From Flavobacterium terrae (lineage in GTDB: Bacteria > Bacteroidota > Bacteroidia > Flavobacteriales > Flavobacteriaceae), in NCBI RefSeq assembly GCF_900142035.1, contig NZ_FQZI01000003.1, forward strand, positions 248,001 to 312,000: DNA of 64,000 nucleotides, written 5' to 3'. Below, piece after piece: positions 39,382 to 47,020 of the stretch. The notes under the pieces are model-generated. The model did no database searches. It was not told the origin of the DNA and saw only the letters and a list, made by a program, of their open reading frames with translations. Each line of letters starts with the position of its first letter. The stretch's first letter is position 1. A program made the position numbers and the translations under genes.

Positions 39382-41079
39382 ATGTCATTTTTAAATTTAT
39401 TTAGAAAAAAACCACTAACAACAATATTACAACAAGGAGGAGACGGTGAACATTCTGGACTAAACAAAGTGCTGACTGTAAAAGACTTAACTTTTTTTGG
39501 TATTGCAGCTATCATTGGAGGCGGGACTTTTTCTGCTATAGGAAACGCCTGTTTTTCGGGTGGCCCTGGAGTAATTTTATTATATGTAATGTGTGCCATC
39601 GCTTGTGGATTTACAGCTATGTGTTATGCAGAATTCGCATCAAGAGTACCTGTTTCTGGTAGTGCATATACTTATGCTTATGTATCCTTTGGGGAAATAT
39701 TTGCTTGGATTATTGGCTGGGCATTATTAATGGAATATTCTATTGGTAACATTTACATTGCTTTTTCATGGAGTGGTTACTTTACGAATCTTTTAGAAAC
39801 CTTCAACATTCACTTACCAGAATGGTTAACCATAAATTACAAATCAGCACATGCAGCATTTATAGAAAACAAAGCAGGTGAAGGGTTATTAGCTTGGACT
39901 AATGCTCCTGAAATTGGAGGCTTAAAAATTATTTTTGATATGCCAGCTGTAGTAATTAATATCTTAATTACTTACTTAATTTACAAAGGAACAAAAGAGT
40001 CTAAGAACTTAAGTAATGCAATGGTATATGTGAAATTAGTAATCATTTTATTAGTAATCATTGTTGGAGCTTTTTATATTGATATTGAAAACTGGACACC
40101 TTTTATGCCAAATGGTTTTGGCGGAGTTATGGCAGGAGTATCTGCAGTATTTTTTGCTTATATTGGTTTCGATGCAGTTTCTACATTAGCTGAAGAAAGT
40201 AAAAACCCACAACGTGATTTACCAAAAGGTATGATTTACTCATTAGTAATTTGTACAGTTGTTTATATCATTTTAGCTTTAGTATTAACAGGAATGGTGT
40301 CTTACAACCTATTAGGAGTAAGTGATCCATTAGCTGAGATTTTTGCTTTAAAAGGAGTTAAATGGATGCTTTTCATTGTATCTATTGCTGCTGTTGTGGC
40401 TATGACAAGTGTAATGTTAGTGTTCCAAATGGGTCAACCTCGTATCTGGATGACTATGAGCCGAGATGGATTAATGCCTAAAAAGTTTGCTGAAATTCAC
40501 CCTAAACACAAAACACCAGGATTTGCTACCATCGTTACAGGTTTAGTAGTAGGGCTTCCTATTTTCTTTACAGATGAAAACTTTGTATTAGATTTTACCA
40601 GCATTGGTACTCTATTTGCTTTCGTATTAGTTTGTGGAGGAGTTTTAATGTTATCACCTCAAAACGAAGCCGAACTAGCCGAAAGAGCAACAAAAGGTAA
40701 ATTTAGAATTCCATACATTAATTCAAAATTTGTTTTTCCTGCTATCGTAGCTCTTACAATTGCATTATTAGTGGTTTATGTGCCTAATTTCTTTACTGAT
40801 ACTCTTGATTTCTCAGAAGATAAACTAGCCACTAACCTACCCATGATTGCCTTTTTTATTTTAACGGCAGTTATGACAGTATTAGCCTTTGTTAAAAACT
40901 TATCATTAATTCCATTATTAGGATTAGTTTCTTGTTGTTATTTACTAACTGGTATGGCAGTTTCTAACTGGAAGTGGTTTGGGGTTTGGCTGGTTATAGG
41001 ATTAGTGATATACTTCTGTTATGGTTTTAGAAATAGTAAACTAAACAAAAACAGAATCGAAGCCACTATAGAAGATTAA
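39382..41079 (+). CDS. APC-family amino acid permease
   Basis: A 565-residue inner-membrane transporter with about 12-14 hydrophobic segments. The N-terminal helix carries the APC unwound-helix motif GIAAIIGGGTFSAIG. The central FAYIGFDAVSTLAEE segment and FQMGQPRIWMTMSRDG are typical of the cationic amino acid transporter group. The ATG at 39382 is used, since the reading frame open upstream starts with TTG in the katG terminator zone and lies before the -7 box. It is a single-gene transcript and the last ordinary gene before the cassette-like array. Confidence 0.87.
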   Translation: MSFLNLFRKKPLTTILQQGGDGEHSGLNKVLTVKDLTFFGIAAIIGGGTFSAIGNACFSGGPGVILLYVMCAIACGFTAMCYAEFASRVPVSGSAYTYAYVSFGEIFAWIIGWALLMEYSIGNIYIAFSWSGYFTNLLETFNIHLPEWLTINYKSAHAAFIENKAGEGLLAWTNAPEIGGLKIIFDMPAVVINILITYLIYKGTKESKNLSNAMVYVKLVIILLVIIVGAFYIDIENWTPFMPNGFGGVMAGVSAVFFAYIGFDAVSTLAEESKNPQRDLPKGMIYSLVICTVVYIILALVLTGMVSYNLLGVSDPLAEIFALKGVKWMLFIVSIAAVVAMTSVMLVFQMGQPRIWMTMSRDGLMPKKFAEIHPKHKTPGFATIVTGLVVGLPIFFTDENFVLDFTSIGTLFAFVLVCGGVLMLSPQNEAELAERATKGKFRIPYINSKFVFPAIVALTIALLVVYVPNFFTDTLDFSEDKLATNLPMIAFFILTAVMTVLAFVKNLSLIPLLGLVSCCYLLTGMAVSNWKWFGVWLVIGLVIYFCYGFRNSKLNKNRIEATIED

Positions 41080-41177
41080 AAATATAAATCCTGAGCAAAA
41101 CACTTGGGATTTTTTTTATATAAAAGTAATTACAAACGATTATATCCATTTGTTTTAGTTTGTAATTGGAACTTGCG

Positions 41178-41185
41178 TATATTTG
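41178..41185 (+). promoter_or_regulatory. Candidate promoter at the left end of the cassette array
   Basis: TATATTTG matches the TAnnTTTG box and ends four bases before the first core site GTTATGCG. TTTG elements are found 15 and 25 bp upstream (41159 and 41149), neither at the ideal 19-21. Transcription would begin at about the first base of the array, like an integron Pc promoter. Confidence 0.45.
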
Positions 41186-41188
41186 TGA

Positions 41189-41196
41189 GTTATGCG
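41189..41196 (+). repeat. First core site of the array
   Basis: GTTATGCG, the exact reverse complement of CGCATAAC at 41674-41681. No left arm of an attC-like repeat precedes it, so this junction is either an attI-like site or the scar of one. Confidence 0.6.
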
Positions 41197-41212
41197 AAAT
41201 GCTAAATACTAT

Positions 41213-41680
41213 ATGGAAACAATAACTTCTAAATTTCGAAACTTATATATTGTAAAACTATTTTGCGGCTATTTAGCTGCTATCTTTTGTATTTGCATTT
41301 GCCTAAAATTCTGCGATGGAACATATCCAACAAAAGAAAAAATAGCATTTTTCTTTATTATAGTTATAATTTGTTTTACAATGGCGGGTTCATTTGATTT
41401 TTTAAAACTTACAAAAATAATTTTAAGAAAAAATGATTTAGAAATACAAGCTTTTTTAGGAATTAGAAATAGGATTATTAAGTATAACGAAATTGTAAAT
41501 ATTGAGAGACATAAAATCATTCAACAAGGAAAAGCTGGGCAGATAAGTGATGGTTTTCATCTGAGTGAAATTATTTTATCTGATGAGAGTTCATTTATTT
41601 TATCTCCAGATAAATTTGAAAACTATAATGAATTAATAATTTTTCTTAGAAGCAATTTAAACAATCAGCACTCCGCATAA
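41213..41680 (+). CDS. Cassette 1: hypothetical membrane protein with PH-like tail
   Basis: A 155-residue protein with two membrane segments (about 10-30 and 45-65) and a C-terminal soluble part (IEIQ-type strands, NIERHKII, LSPDKFENYNELI). The soluble part resembles the small PH-like domains of bacterial membrane proteins. I use the ATG at 41213; the ATG at 41192 lies inside the core site and next to the presumed transcription start. The TAA stop is part of the repeat core (GCATAAC), as is common in integron cassettes. The function is unknown. Confidence 0.6.
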   Translation: METITSKFRNLYIVKLFCGYLAAIFCICICLKFCDGTYPTKEKIAFFFIIVIICFTMAGSFDFLKLTKIILRKNDLEIQAFLGIRNRIIKYNEIVNIERHKIIQQGKAGQISDGFHLSEIILSDESSFILSPDKFENYNELIIFLRSNLNNQHSA

Positions 41681-41807
41681 CAGCGGTTTTGCGCTATTGC
41701 TGCATTTGTTGTAAAAGCTCGTTTTTATTTTCATAATTTCGTTTCGTCCAGCCGAGCGAACTCAGTTCCAATTTCCGCAACAGTCGCAAAGCCACAGGAC
41801 GTTATGG
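41674..41807 (+). repeat. attC-like repeat 1
   Basis: A 134-bp structured repeat. The left arm CGCATAACAGCGGTTTTGCG is matched by the right arm CGCAAAGCC followed by ACAGGACGTTATG. The inner segments also pair (ATTGCTG with the complement of CGCAACAG, allowing G-U). This is the R-L/L-R layout of attC sites with a variable middle. Confidence 0.7.
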
Positions 41808-41836
41808 GCAACCAATAAAAAACTCAAATCAGAATT

Positions 41837-42415
41837 ATGGACGTATACGAATTTGAAAATAGCATTTGTGAACTAATTAAAATTGAAGAAATTGATAAAG
41901 CAATTGAATTAACAGAAGTAGAATTATTAAAGATTCCAAAAAATGATTTTCATAAAATAATTGGTCGAAATTTATTTCACCTAATTGATGATGCTAACGA
42001 ATTTTTAAATGCAGTTTTCGAAAAATCTACTGAGGAAATTGTTAATGTAAAATCCATTTATTGTGAAATGAATGGATTTACAATAAACCCTGATTTATGG
42101 TTTGTCATGGGTATGTCATTTACTTTCTGTAATGATTTGACTGATACTGATTGGCTTGCTGATTATGATTACTTTTTTGAGATGGCTTTAGTAATAGAAG
42201 GCTATGAAGATTTACAAAAAATATATGAAGATTATGTACAAAATGAAAAATGGGAATATGAAGATTCAGCTGAACTTTGTGCAATAATTATCACTTTGAG
42301 ACTCTTAGAACTCTTCAGAGAAACCTATAAAAGATTTAAAGACAAATCTGAATGGACAAAAATTCCTGTATTTGTAACTTCACACGATAGTGAACTCATT
42401 TTTAAAACAAAATAA
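41837..42415 (+). CDS. Cassette 2: hypothetical acidic protein
   Basis: A 192-residue soluble, strongly acidic and helical protein (MDVYEFENSICELIKIEE...), rich in aromatic residues near the middle (NPDLWFVMGMSFTFCND). No signal, membrane segment or known motif is recognised. It occupies the unit with the best-matched ends of the array. Immunity or antitoxin proteins often have this kind of acidic composition, but that is only a guess. Confidence 0.55.
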   Translation: MDVYEFENSICELIKIEEIDKAIELTEVELLKIPKNDFHKIIGRNLFHLIDDANEFLNAVFEKSTEEIVNVKSIYCEMNGFTINPDLWFVMGMSFTFCNDLTDTDWLADYDYFFEMALVIEGYEDLQKIYEDYVQNEKWEYEDSAELCAIIITLRLLELFRETYKRFKDKSEWTKIPVFVTSHDSELIFKTK

Positions 42416-42420
42416 AGTTT

Positions 42421-42560
42421 GGCTGCCCATAACCGCCGTTTGGCTCAATTGCTGGTTTTTCTTAAAATTGAAACTATCAATTCACGCAGAAAATTTTATC
42501 TTAACCGAAAATAATCAACACGCATTGGCCACTACTGACGCGAAGCCGTGAAACGTTACC
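42421..42560 (+). repeat. attC-like repeat 2
   Basis: Left arm GGCTGCCCATAACCGCCGTT, right arm CGAAGCCGTGAAACGTTACC. The left core is complementary to the start of cassette 2 (41801-41813) at 12 of 13 positions. The arms pair less fully than in repeat 1. Confidence 0.65.
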
Positions 42561-42593
42561 AGTAACTTAACCAAAATTGTTTAAAATAACAGT

Positions 42594-42886
42594 ATGCACA
42601 GAATTTTTGAATATATGATGGGAATTATTGCATGGCTTCAAATTGTTGCTTCGCCACTTATAATTGGATTGGGAATCGGAGCATTTATATATTTTCCAAA
42701 TCCAACTGTAACAAGACTTTCTATCGCAATCATTATTTCTGTTTTAGGTTTAATTATCGGAATAGTTTGGGCTAACAGAATATGGAAACTAAAGGAACGA
42801 TGTGGTTTATTTCTCAAGTTAGCGCAACACCAGACTTGGACAATTTAATTGAAAACGAAGCCAAAAAGAATAAAGACAGCAACTAA
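42594..42886 (+). pseudogene. Cassette 3: small two-span membrane protein, frameshifted
   Basis: The first frame encodes two membrane segments (about residues 8-32 and 40-60) up to GIVWANRIWK, then runs into KERCGLFLK and a stop at 42846-42848. The frame starting 42782 continues with KGTMWFISQVSATPDLDNLI and stops at 42884-42886, inside the repeat core, exactly as the other cassettes do. A missing A in GGAAACT near 42786 would restore one reading frame of about 97 residues. I recall similar small Bacteroidota membrane proteins ending this way. It is a broken gene or an error/slippage site. Confidence 0.6.
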
Positions 42887-43010
42887 CAGCGTTTTTCAGC
42901 AATAGTTGCATCCGATTTTCCGTACCAGGAAAATCGAAAGGCAAGTTTCATTATCTTTACATCTATTAATTTAAAATCCCGTTACTTCGCTAAGCCACGA
43001 AACGTTAGCA
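42881..43010 (+). repeat. attC-like repeat 3
   Basis: Left arm AACTAACAGCGTTTTTCAGC, right arm CTAAGCCACGAAACGTTAGC. The middle has a perfect hairpin CGATTTTCC-gtacca-GGAAAATCG (42913-42936), comparable to the variable terminal structure of attC sites. The left core does not match the start of cassette 3 beyond TAAC. Confidence 0.65.
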
Positions 43011-43032
43011 GTAAAGTGCTAGAAAAAATCAA

Positions 43033-43557
43033 ATGATAATAACTGAATTAAAAAAAATAGAAAACTTACTTTTTAAGGAAGTTAACTTAAAAATCTCTAA
43101 CGTAATTGAAGACAAAGAAAGTCAAGAATATTTTGGCTACAACTTTCAAACAGAGAAATTGAATTTCAAATTTAGAAAAGCGAAAATAACACCTAAAAAA
43201 GTTGGTCAATTTGTAACTTTATGGAAACGTAACTCTCAAAATATAACTGAGCCTTTCAACGAAACGGATGCATTTGATTTTTATATTATCGCAACTGAAG
43301 AAATTGAAAAATTTGGGTTCTTTTTATTTCCTAAAACTGAATTAATTAAACGAAACATACTAAGTACAAAGCTCAAAGAAGGAAAACGTGGCTTTAGAGT
43401 TTATCCAAGTTGGACAAAAACAGAAAATAAACAAGCTGAAAAAACTCAATTTTGGCAAATAGAGTTCTTCATTGATTTTACAAAAAATGACAATGAAATT
43501 TCCGAAAAAATAGGTTCAATACTTAATAATAAACAATTCACAAAACCACTATTATAA
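43033..43557 (+). CDS. Cassette 4: MepB-family protein
   Basis: A 174-residue soluble protein with the conserved core of the MepB family: FRKAKITPKKVGQFVTLWKR, FGFFLFPK, GKRGFRVYPSW and KTQFWQIEFF. The first member described is encoded with the MepRA efflux system of Staphylococcus aureus. The biochemical role is not established. A MepB gene within a cassette-like unit is consistent with lateral spread. About 80 bp of spacer separates its stop from the next repeat core, unlike cassettes 1 and 3. Confidence 0.75.
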   Translation: MIITELKKIENLLFKEVNLKISNVIEDKESQEYFGYNFQTEKLNFKFRKAKITPKKVGQFVTLWKRNSQNITEPFNETDAFDFYIIATEEIEKFGFFLFPKTELIKRNILSTKLKEGKRGFRVYPSWTKTENKQAEKTQFWQIEFFIDFTKNDNEISEKIGSILNNKQFTKPLL

Positions 43558-43635
43558 AGATTTCCAATAAATTGTAGTTTTTAGGTATTTAATCAATTAG
43601 ATTTTATAAAAGAATTTTCTCAACATCCTTAAAAG

Positions 43636-43660
43636 CTACTACTAACAGCGGTTTGCAATA
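43636..43660 (+). repeat. Truncated attC-like repeat 4 (left arm only)
   Basis: CTACTACTAACAGCGGTTTG resembles the left arms of repeats 1 and 3, and its core is complementary to the start of cassette 4 (9 of 10). No AAGCC...ACGTTA right arm is found in the next 110 bp, so the array ends in a damaged site. Confidence 0.55.
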
Positions 43661-43771
43661 TTCTAGCTAAATCTTCTAGAAAGTAATCCTAAGCTTTCTT
43701 TATTTTTCTGTAATTTTACTTCTACCATAACTGATTAAGTCAAATTAATTAAATCAAAAAAAAAATAAACC

Positions 43772-44230
43772 ATGCAAAAACTACAATTTAAAAAAGAAAT
43801 AAAAGCATCGGCTCAAAAGGTTTATGAAACGATGCTTGGATTAAAAAGCAAATCTACTTACGAATACTGGACTGCAGCTTTTAACCCTACTTCTACCTAT
43901 GAAGGAAGTTGGGAGAAAGGAAGTAAAATCCTTTTTGTAGGAGAAGATGAAAACGGTAAAAAAGGAGGAATGGTTTCGGAAATCGTTGAACATAAACCAG
44001 CCAGTTTTGTTTCTATTCGTCATTACGGTTTTTTAGATGGTGACACTGAAATAACAACAGGAGAACAAGTAGAACAATGGGCCGGCGGACATGAAAATTA
44101 TAATTTTCAAGAAAATAATGGCATAACAACTGTAATTGTTGACATGGATAGTATTGACGATTACTTAGACTATTTTAATAACTCTTATCCTAAAGCATTA
44201 GATAAATTAAAAGAAATTTCAGAGCAATAA
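43772..44230 (+). CDS. SRPBCC-domain protein (AHSA1/START-like)
   Basis: A 152-residue soluble protein with the SRPBCC helix-grip fold. It opens with LQFKKEIKASAQKVYETMLG, and a central strand/loop series (GSWEKGSKILFVGEDENGKK) and the closing helix YFNNSYPKALDKLKEI follow. Such proteins bind hydrophobic ligands or client proteins; the ligand is unknown. It is a single gene directly right of the cassette array. Confidence 0.8.
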   Translation: MQKLQFKKEIKASAQKVYETMLGLKSKSTYEYWTAAFNPTSTYEGSWEKGSKILFVGEDENGKKGGMVSEIVEHKPASFVSIRHYGFLDGDTEITTGEQVEQWAGGHENYNFQENNGITTVIVDMDSIDDYLDYFNNSYPKALDKLKEISEQ

Positions 44231-44242
44231 ATTCAAAATGAA

Positions 44243-44265
44243 AAGTATCAACTATTTTGATACTT
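44243..44265 (+). terminator. Possible terminator after SRPBCC gene
   Basis: AAGTATCAA and TTGATACTT form a 9-bp AT-rich stem with a 5-base loop. The T tract is poor. Confidence 0.45.
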
Positions 44266-44290
44266 ATTTAAAAAAATAAAAAGTGTTCAA

Positions 44291-44686
44291 ATGATTCTAA
44301 ACAATTCATCTTTAAAACATATTACTGCAATAATAGGATTGTGCTTAGTATTGTTTGCTCTTTATTACAATCGTAGTTTTTGTTTAAAAAGAAAAGAATT
44401 ATTGGAAGTAATAATAAAAAATCAAAAAAAAAGGATTGTTGAGAAAAAATTTATTAGCAAAAATGATAAAGCCTATATAAAATTAAAATATCAATTACCT
44501 TATGTAGAAAACAACAATGAGATATGGAAATTAATACAAATTGGTGATTCAATAAACCATGAAAAAAATTCAACAATAATAAAAATCTATAGAAAGAAAA
44601 TAATATATAAAATAGATCTCAACAAAATATACGAATGTGAAAACAGTAATCTTCATTTTATCAGTAAAAAATGGATAAAACCTTGA
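44291..44686 (+). CDS. Hypothetical membrane-anchored protein
   Basis: A 131-residue protein with one N-terminal membrane segment (HITAIIGLCLVLFALYYN). A basic, Lys/Ile-rich soluble part follows, with KIYRKKIIYKIDL near the end. No known domain is recognised. It follows the SRPBCC gene by 60 bp. The AT-rich, Lys-heavy composition is typical of poorly conserved accessory genes. Confidence 0.5.
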   Translation: MILNNSSLKHITAIIGLCLVLFALYYNRSFCLKRKELLEVIIKNQKKRIVEKKFISKNDKAYIKLKYQLPYVENNNEIWKLIQIGDSINHEKNSTIIKIYRKKIIYKIDLNKIYECENSNLHFISKKWIKP

Positions 44687-44825
44687 TATAATAAGTTTGA
44701 ATTATTTATCAATCTTAATAAAGAATATTATTTTATTCCTGAGCTCAAAATTATACTTAATATTTCTAAAGCGATTAATTTCTTGCTTGGTAAAGACAAA
44801 TTTGTAGGTAGAGAAAAACCTTGAT

Positions 44826-46496
44826 TTAAAACTCGGCTTTCACTTCAATTCTCATTTCTTCGTTGGTCAAAGGATGTTTGAAAGTAATTACTTTTGCATG
44901 CAAATGTAACCTGTTTGCTTTTGCACCATATAAATCATCACCTACAATTGGAGTATGCAAACCCAATTCGTGTGAAGCATGAACTCGCAATTGATGTGTT
45001 CGACCTGTGATAGGATAAAAATGAACTCTAGTTTTACCGTTTTCAACAGCAATGACATCCCATTTAGTTTGCGCTGGTTTTCCGTATTCATAACAAACCA
45101 ATTGTCTGGGACGATCGTCTAAATCTACACGTAAAGGCAAGTCAATAAAACCTTCTTCGTCATCAACTATACCGTCAAGCAAAGCTTCATAGCATTTTTT
45201 TACGGTACGTTTTATAAACTGACTTTGCAAATTCAAATAAGCTTCTTCTGTTTTAGCAATAAGCATAATTCCAGAAGTTGACATATCCAATCGATGCACA
45301 ATTAAAGGTCCTGTAGCTTTGGGATATCTTGCTTTCATTCTCGCATATACCGAGTCAGAGATTTGTTTTCCCGGAACCGATAAAAATTCAGCTGGTTTGT
45401 TAACCACGGCTATTGAATCATCTTCATAGATAATTTCAATTTCTTTTCCTTGAGCAGGGTTGATTTCAAAAGGATTTTCATCCATTTCAATTCCTTCCAA
45501 CATATGTCCTAATAATATAGGTTCACATTTACTTTTACATGATGGATAAAATTGCTGATGTTTGCGCACTTCGCTTTTAGGCGATTGACCCCACCAGAAT
45601 TCGGCCATACAAATAGGTTTTAAATGATTTTGAAAAGCATAATGTAACAATTTAGGTGCTGCGCACTCCCCTGCTCCTGCGGGTGGATTATTGTCGAAAA
45701 TTTCTCCCAAACTTCTAGTCTCACCTTTTAAATTCAAAAACGCATATTCGGCAAATAATCTTTGTTGCAAAGCGTTCGATTTTTGCTTGCGAAGTTCTTT
45801 TAATTCATTAATTTTTGACTCAAAGTCATCTACAATTTTTTGGGAATCAGTAATCTTATAATTCCAATAAGCAGTCATTTTCTTGAGTAAAATTCCTTCC
45901 TGCTGGCTTTCTTCTTTTAGTTCTTCTATTAGAAGTTGAAAAGCCTCTGTATCTTGTACCTTTTCTGCATCAGTTCTTTTAAGAAGTCTTACTTTTTTTT
46001 GCTGTTTAATATGGTCTTTATGACGAAGTATGTCTTGTTCTGCTTCAACTTTAGTCGATTCTAAATTTGCTAAAGCATCTTTATATTCTTGTTGTAATTC
46101 TAAATCTTCAATTTCACGATTTATAGTATTAATGATTTCTTGCTCTTGATTGAAGAAGCCATTTTCTTCCAACATATCAAAAACGGTTGGAACAAAATAA
46201 TCCAAATGATTTTGCTCTGCTAATTTTCCAGAAAACGCCCACAGATAGCCCAATTCACCTTGCTTATTCTGACAAACTAAAACTCCAAACATTTTTCCAA
46301 TTACCAATCCTTCTTGTTCATCATTTAAACCAAAATTATGTTCAAAATCATTTTGAGTTTCAAGATATGATTGTAATTCTTGAGTTGCAATTTTGCTCAA
46401 CTCATGTGGTTCGTAATAAAATGGAAACGTAAATTTATCAGGCAATGAAATCCCTGAAATATTTACTTTAAAGTTCTGAAATAAAGATTTAGGCAT
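44826..46496 (-). CDS. RluA-family pseudouridine synthase with long N-terminal extension
   Basis: A 556-residue protein. Residues about 345-556 are an RluA-type pseudouridine synthase: catalytic Asp in IVHRLDMSTSG, and GRTHQLRVHAS and DDLYG further on. Residues 1 to about 340 are an extension with a long charged coiled coil (about 125-250). A Cys-containing segment (PPAGAGECAAPKLL, CKSKCEP) follows; this part occurs with other large Bacteroidota and proteobacterial family members. The RNA target (rRNA or tRNA uridine) cannot be told. It is a single gene. Confidence 0.88.
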   Translation of the reverse strand: MPKSLFQNFKVNISGISLPDKFTFPFYYEPHELSKIATQELQSYLETQNDFEHNFGLNDEQEGLVIGKMFGVLVCQNKQGELGYLWAFSGKLAEQNHLDYFVPTVFDMLEENGFFNQEQEIINTINREIEDLELQQEYKDALANLESTKVEAEQDILRHKDHIKQQKKVRLLKRTDAEKVQDTEAFQLLIEELKEESQQEGILLKKMTAYWNYKITDSQKIVDDFESKINELKELRKQKSNALQQRLFAEYAFLNLKGETRSLGEIFDNNPPAGAGECAAPKLLHYAFQNHLKPICMAEFWWGQSPKSEVRKHQQFYPSCKSKCEPILLGHMLEGIEMDENPFEINPAQGKEIEIIYEDDSIAVVNKPAEFLSVPGKQISDSVYARMKARYPKATGPLIVHRLDMSTSGIMLIAKTEEAYLNLQSQFIKRTVKKCYEALLDGIVDDEEGFIDLPLRVDLDDRPRQLVCYEYGKPAQTKWDVIAVENGKTRVHFYPITGRTHQLRVHASHELGLHTPIVGDDLYGAKANRLHLHAKVITFKHPLTNEEMRIEVKAEF

Positions 46497-46570
46497 GGCG
46501 CAAAGATAGCTAAATACATTGAGCCCATTTTTATTTATTTAAACACAAATGAGCTTAGTTTTAGTATAAA

Positions 46571-46601
46571 AAAATCCGTCTCTAAAAAAGAAACGGATTT
46601 T
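46571..46601 (-). terminator. Terminator after yiaA-like gene
   Basis: AAAATCCGT pairs with ACGGATTTT. A poly-A run just left on the + strand supplies the U tract for minus-strand transcripts. Confidence 0.75.
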
Positions 46602-46627
46602 AAGTATTAAAGTTCTTAAACTTTCAA

Positions 46628-47017
46628 TTAGAAATTTGCGTTATCTCTTGTATTCTTTTGAACAGCAATAGCTCCAAACATGGCTAAAAGAAAAGCAAAT
46701 GCATAAAATCCTTTTTCACTGGGTAAAAGAGTAGCATTCCAAAGACCTATAATTAATAAAACTATCGCTAACAAAGTTGTAAACCAACAAAGTCCATAGT
46801 AAATATCAGTTACAGGTATATTTTCTAACTTGTCCCTTACGGCTTTTTGAAGAGATATAACAGCAAATAATCCAAACATTAAAATAGAAAAATAGTAACC
46901 TTTTTCATTTAATAACATTTCGGCTCTAGCTAGTCCTACTAAATATCCAATCATGCCAACACCAAGAGCTACCCAAGAAGCAGCTATAAAAGCATTAGAA
47001 GTTTTTTGTTGTGCCAT
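46628..47017 (-). CDS. yiaA: YiaA-like inner-membrane protein
   Basis: A 129-residue membrane protein with two tandem YiaA/B two-helix domains. The duplicated phrases are diagnostic: LARAEMLLNEKGYYFSILM...LQKAVRDK and WNATLLPSEKGFYAFAFLL...VQKNTRDN. This matches E. coli YiaA, whose function is not known. It starts only three bases after the dipeptidyl peptidase gene stops, so the pair is co-transcribed. Confidence 0.85.
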   Translation of the reverse strand: MAQQKTSNAFIAASWVALGVGMIGYLVGLARAEMLLNEKGYYFSILMFGLFAVISLQKAVRDKLENIPVTDIYYGLCWFTTLLAIVLLIIGLWNATLLPSEKGFYAFAFLLAMFGAIAVQKNTRDNANF

Positions 47018-47020
47018 ATT

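Larger units (their letters stand above)
41189..43650 (+). mobile_element. Integron-like gene cassette array without integrase
   Basis: Four one-gene units in the same orientation, each followed by a structured attC-like repeat. In integrons the left end of a cassette (TTRRRY) is complementary to the RYYYAAC of its own attC, and that is seen here. Unit 1 starts GTTATGCG and ends CGCATAAC. Unit 2 starts GTTATGGGCAACC and ends GGCTGCCCATAAC (12 of 13). Unit 4 starts GTTAGCAGTA and ends TACTACTAAC (9 of 10). Unit 3 keeps only GTTA/TAAC. The right arms share AAGCC-N7/8-ACGTTA. No integrase gene is in the window, so it would be a cluster of attC sites lacking an integrase, if confirmed by structure prediction. 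Confidence 0.7.

Noticed and set aside
41189..43650. CRISPR array or transposon ends as explanation for the repeats
   Set aside because: The repeats are 130-140 bp, folded and differ in the middle, with genes of 260-580 bp between them. No cas gene, transposase or target-site duplication is seen.
44687..44825. Possible small gene or RNA between the hypothetical gene and the pseudouridine synthase
   Set aside because: No frame with a start and leader and no stable hairpin were found in this AT-rich stretch.
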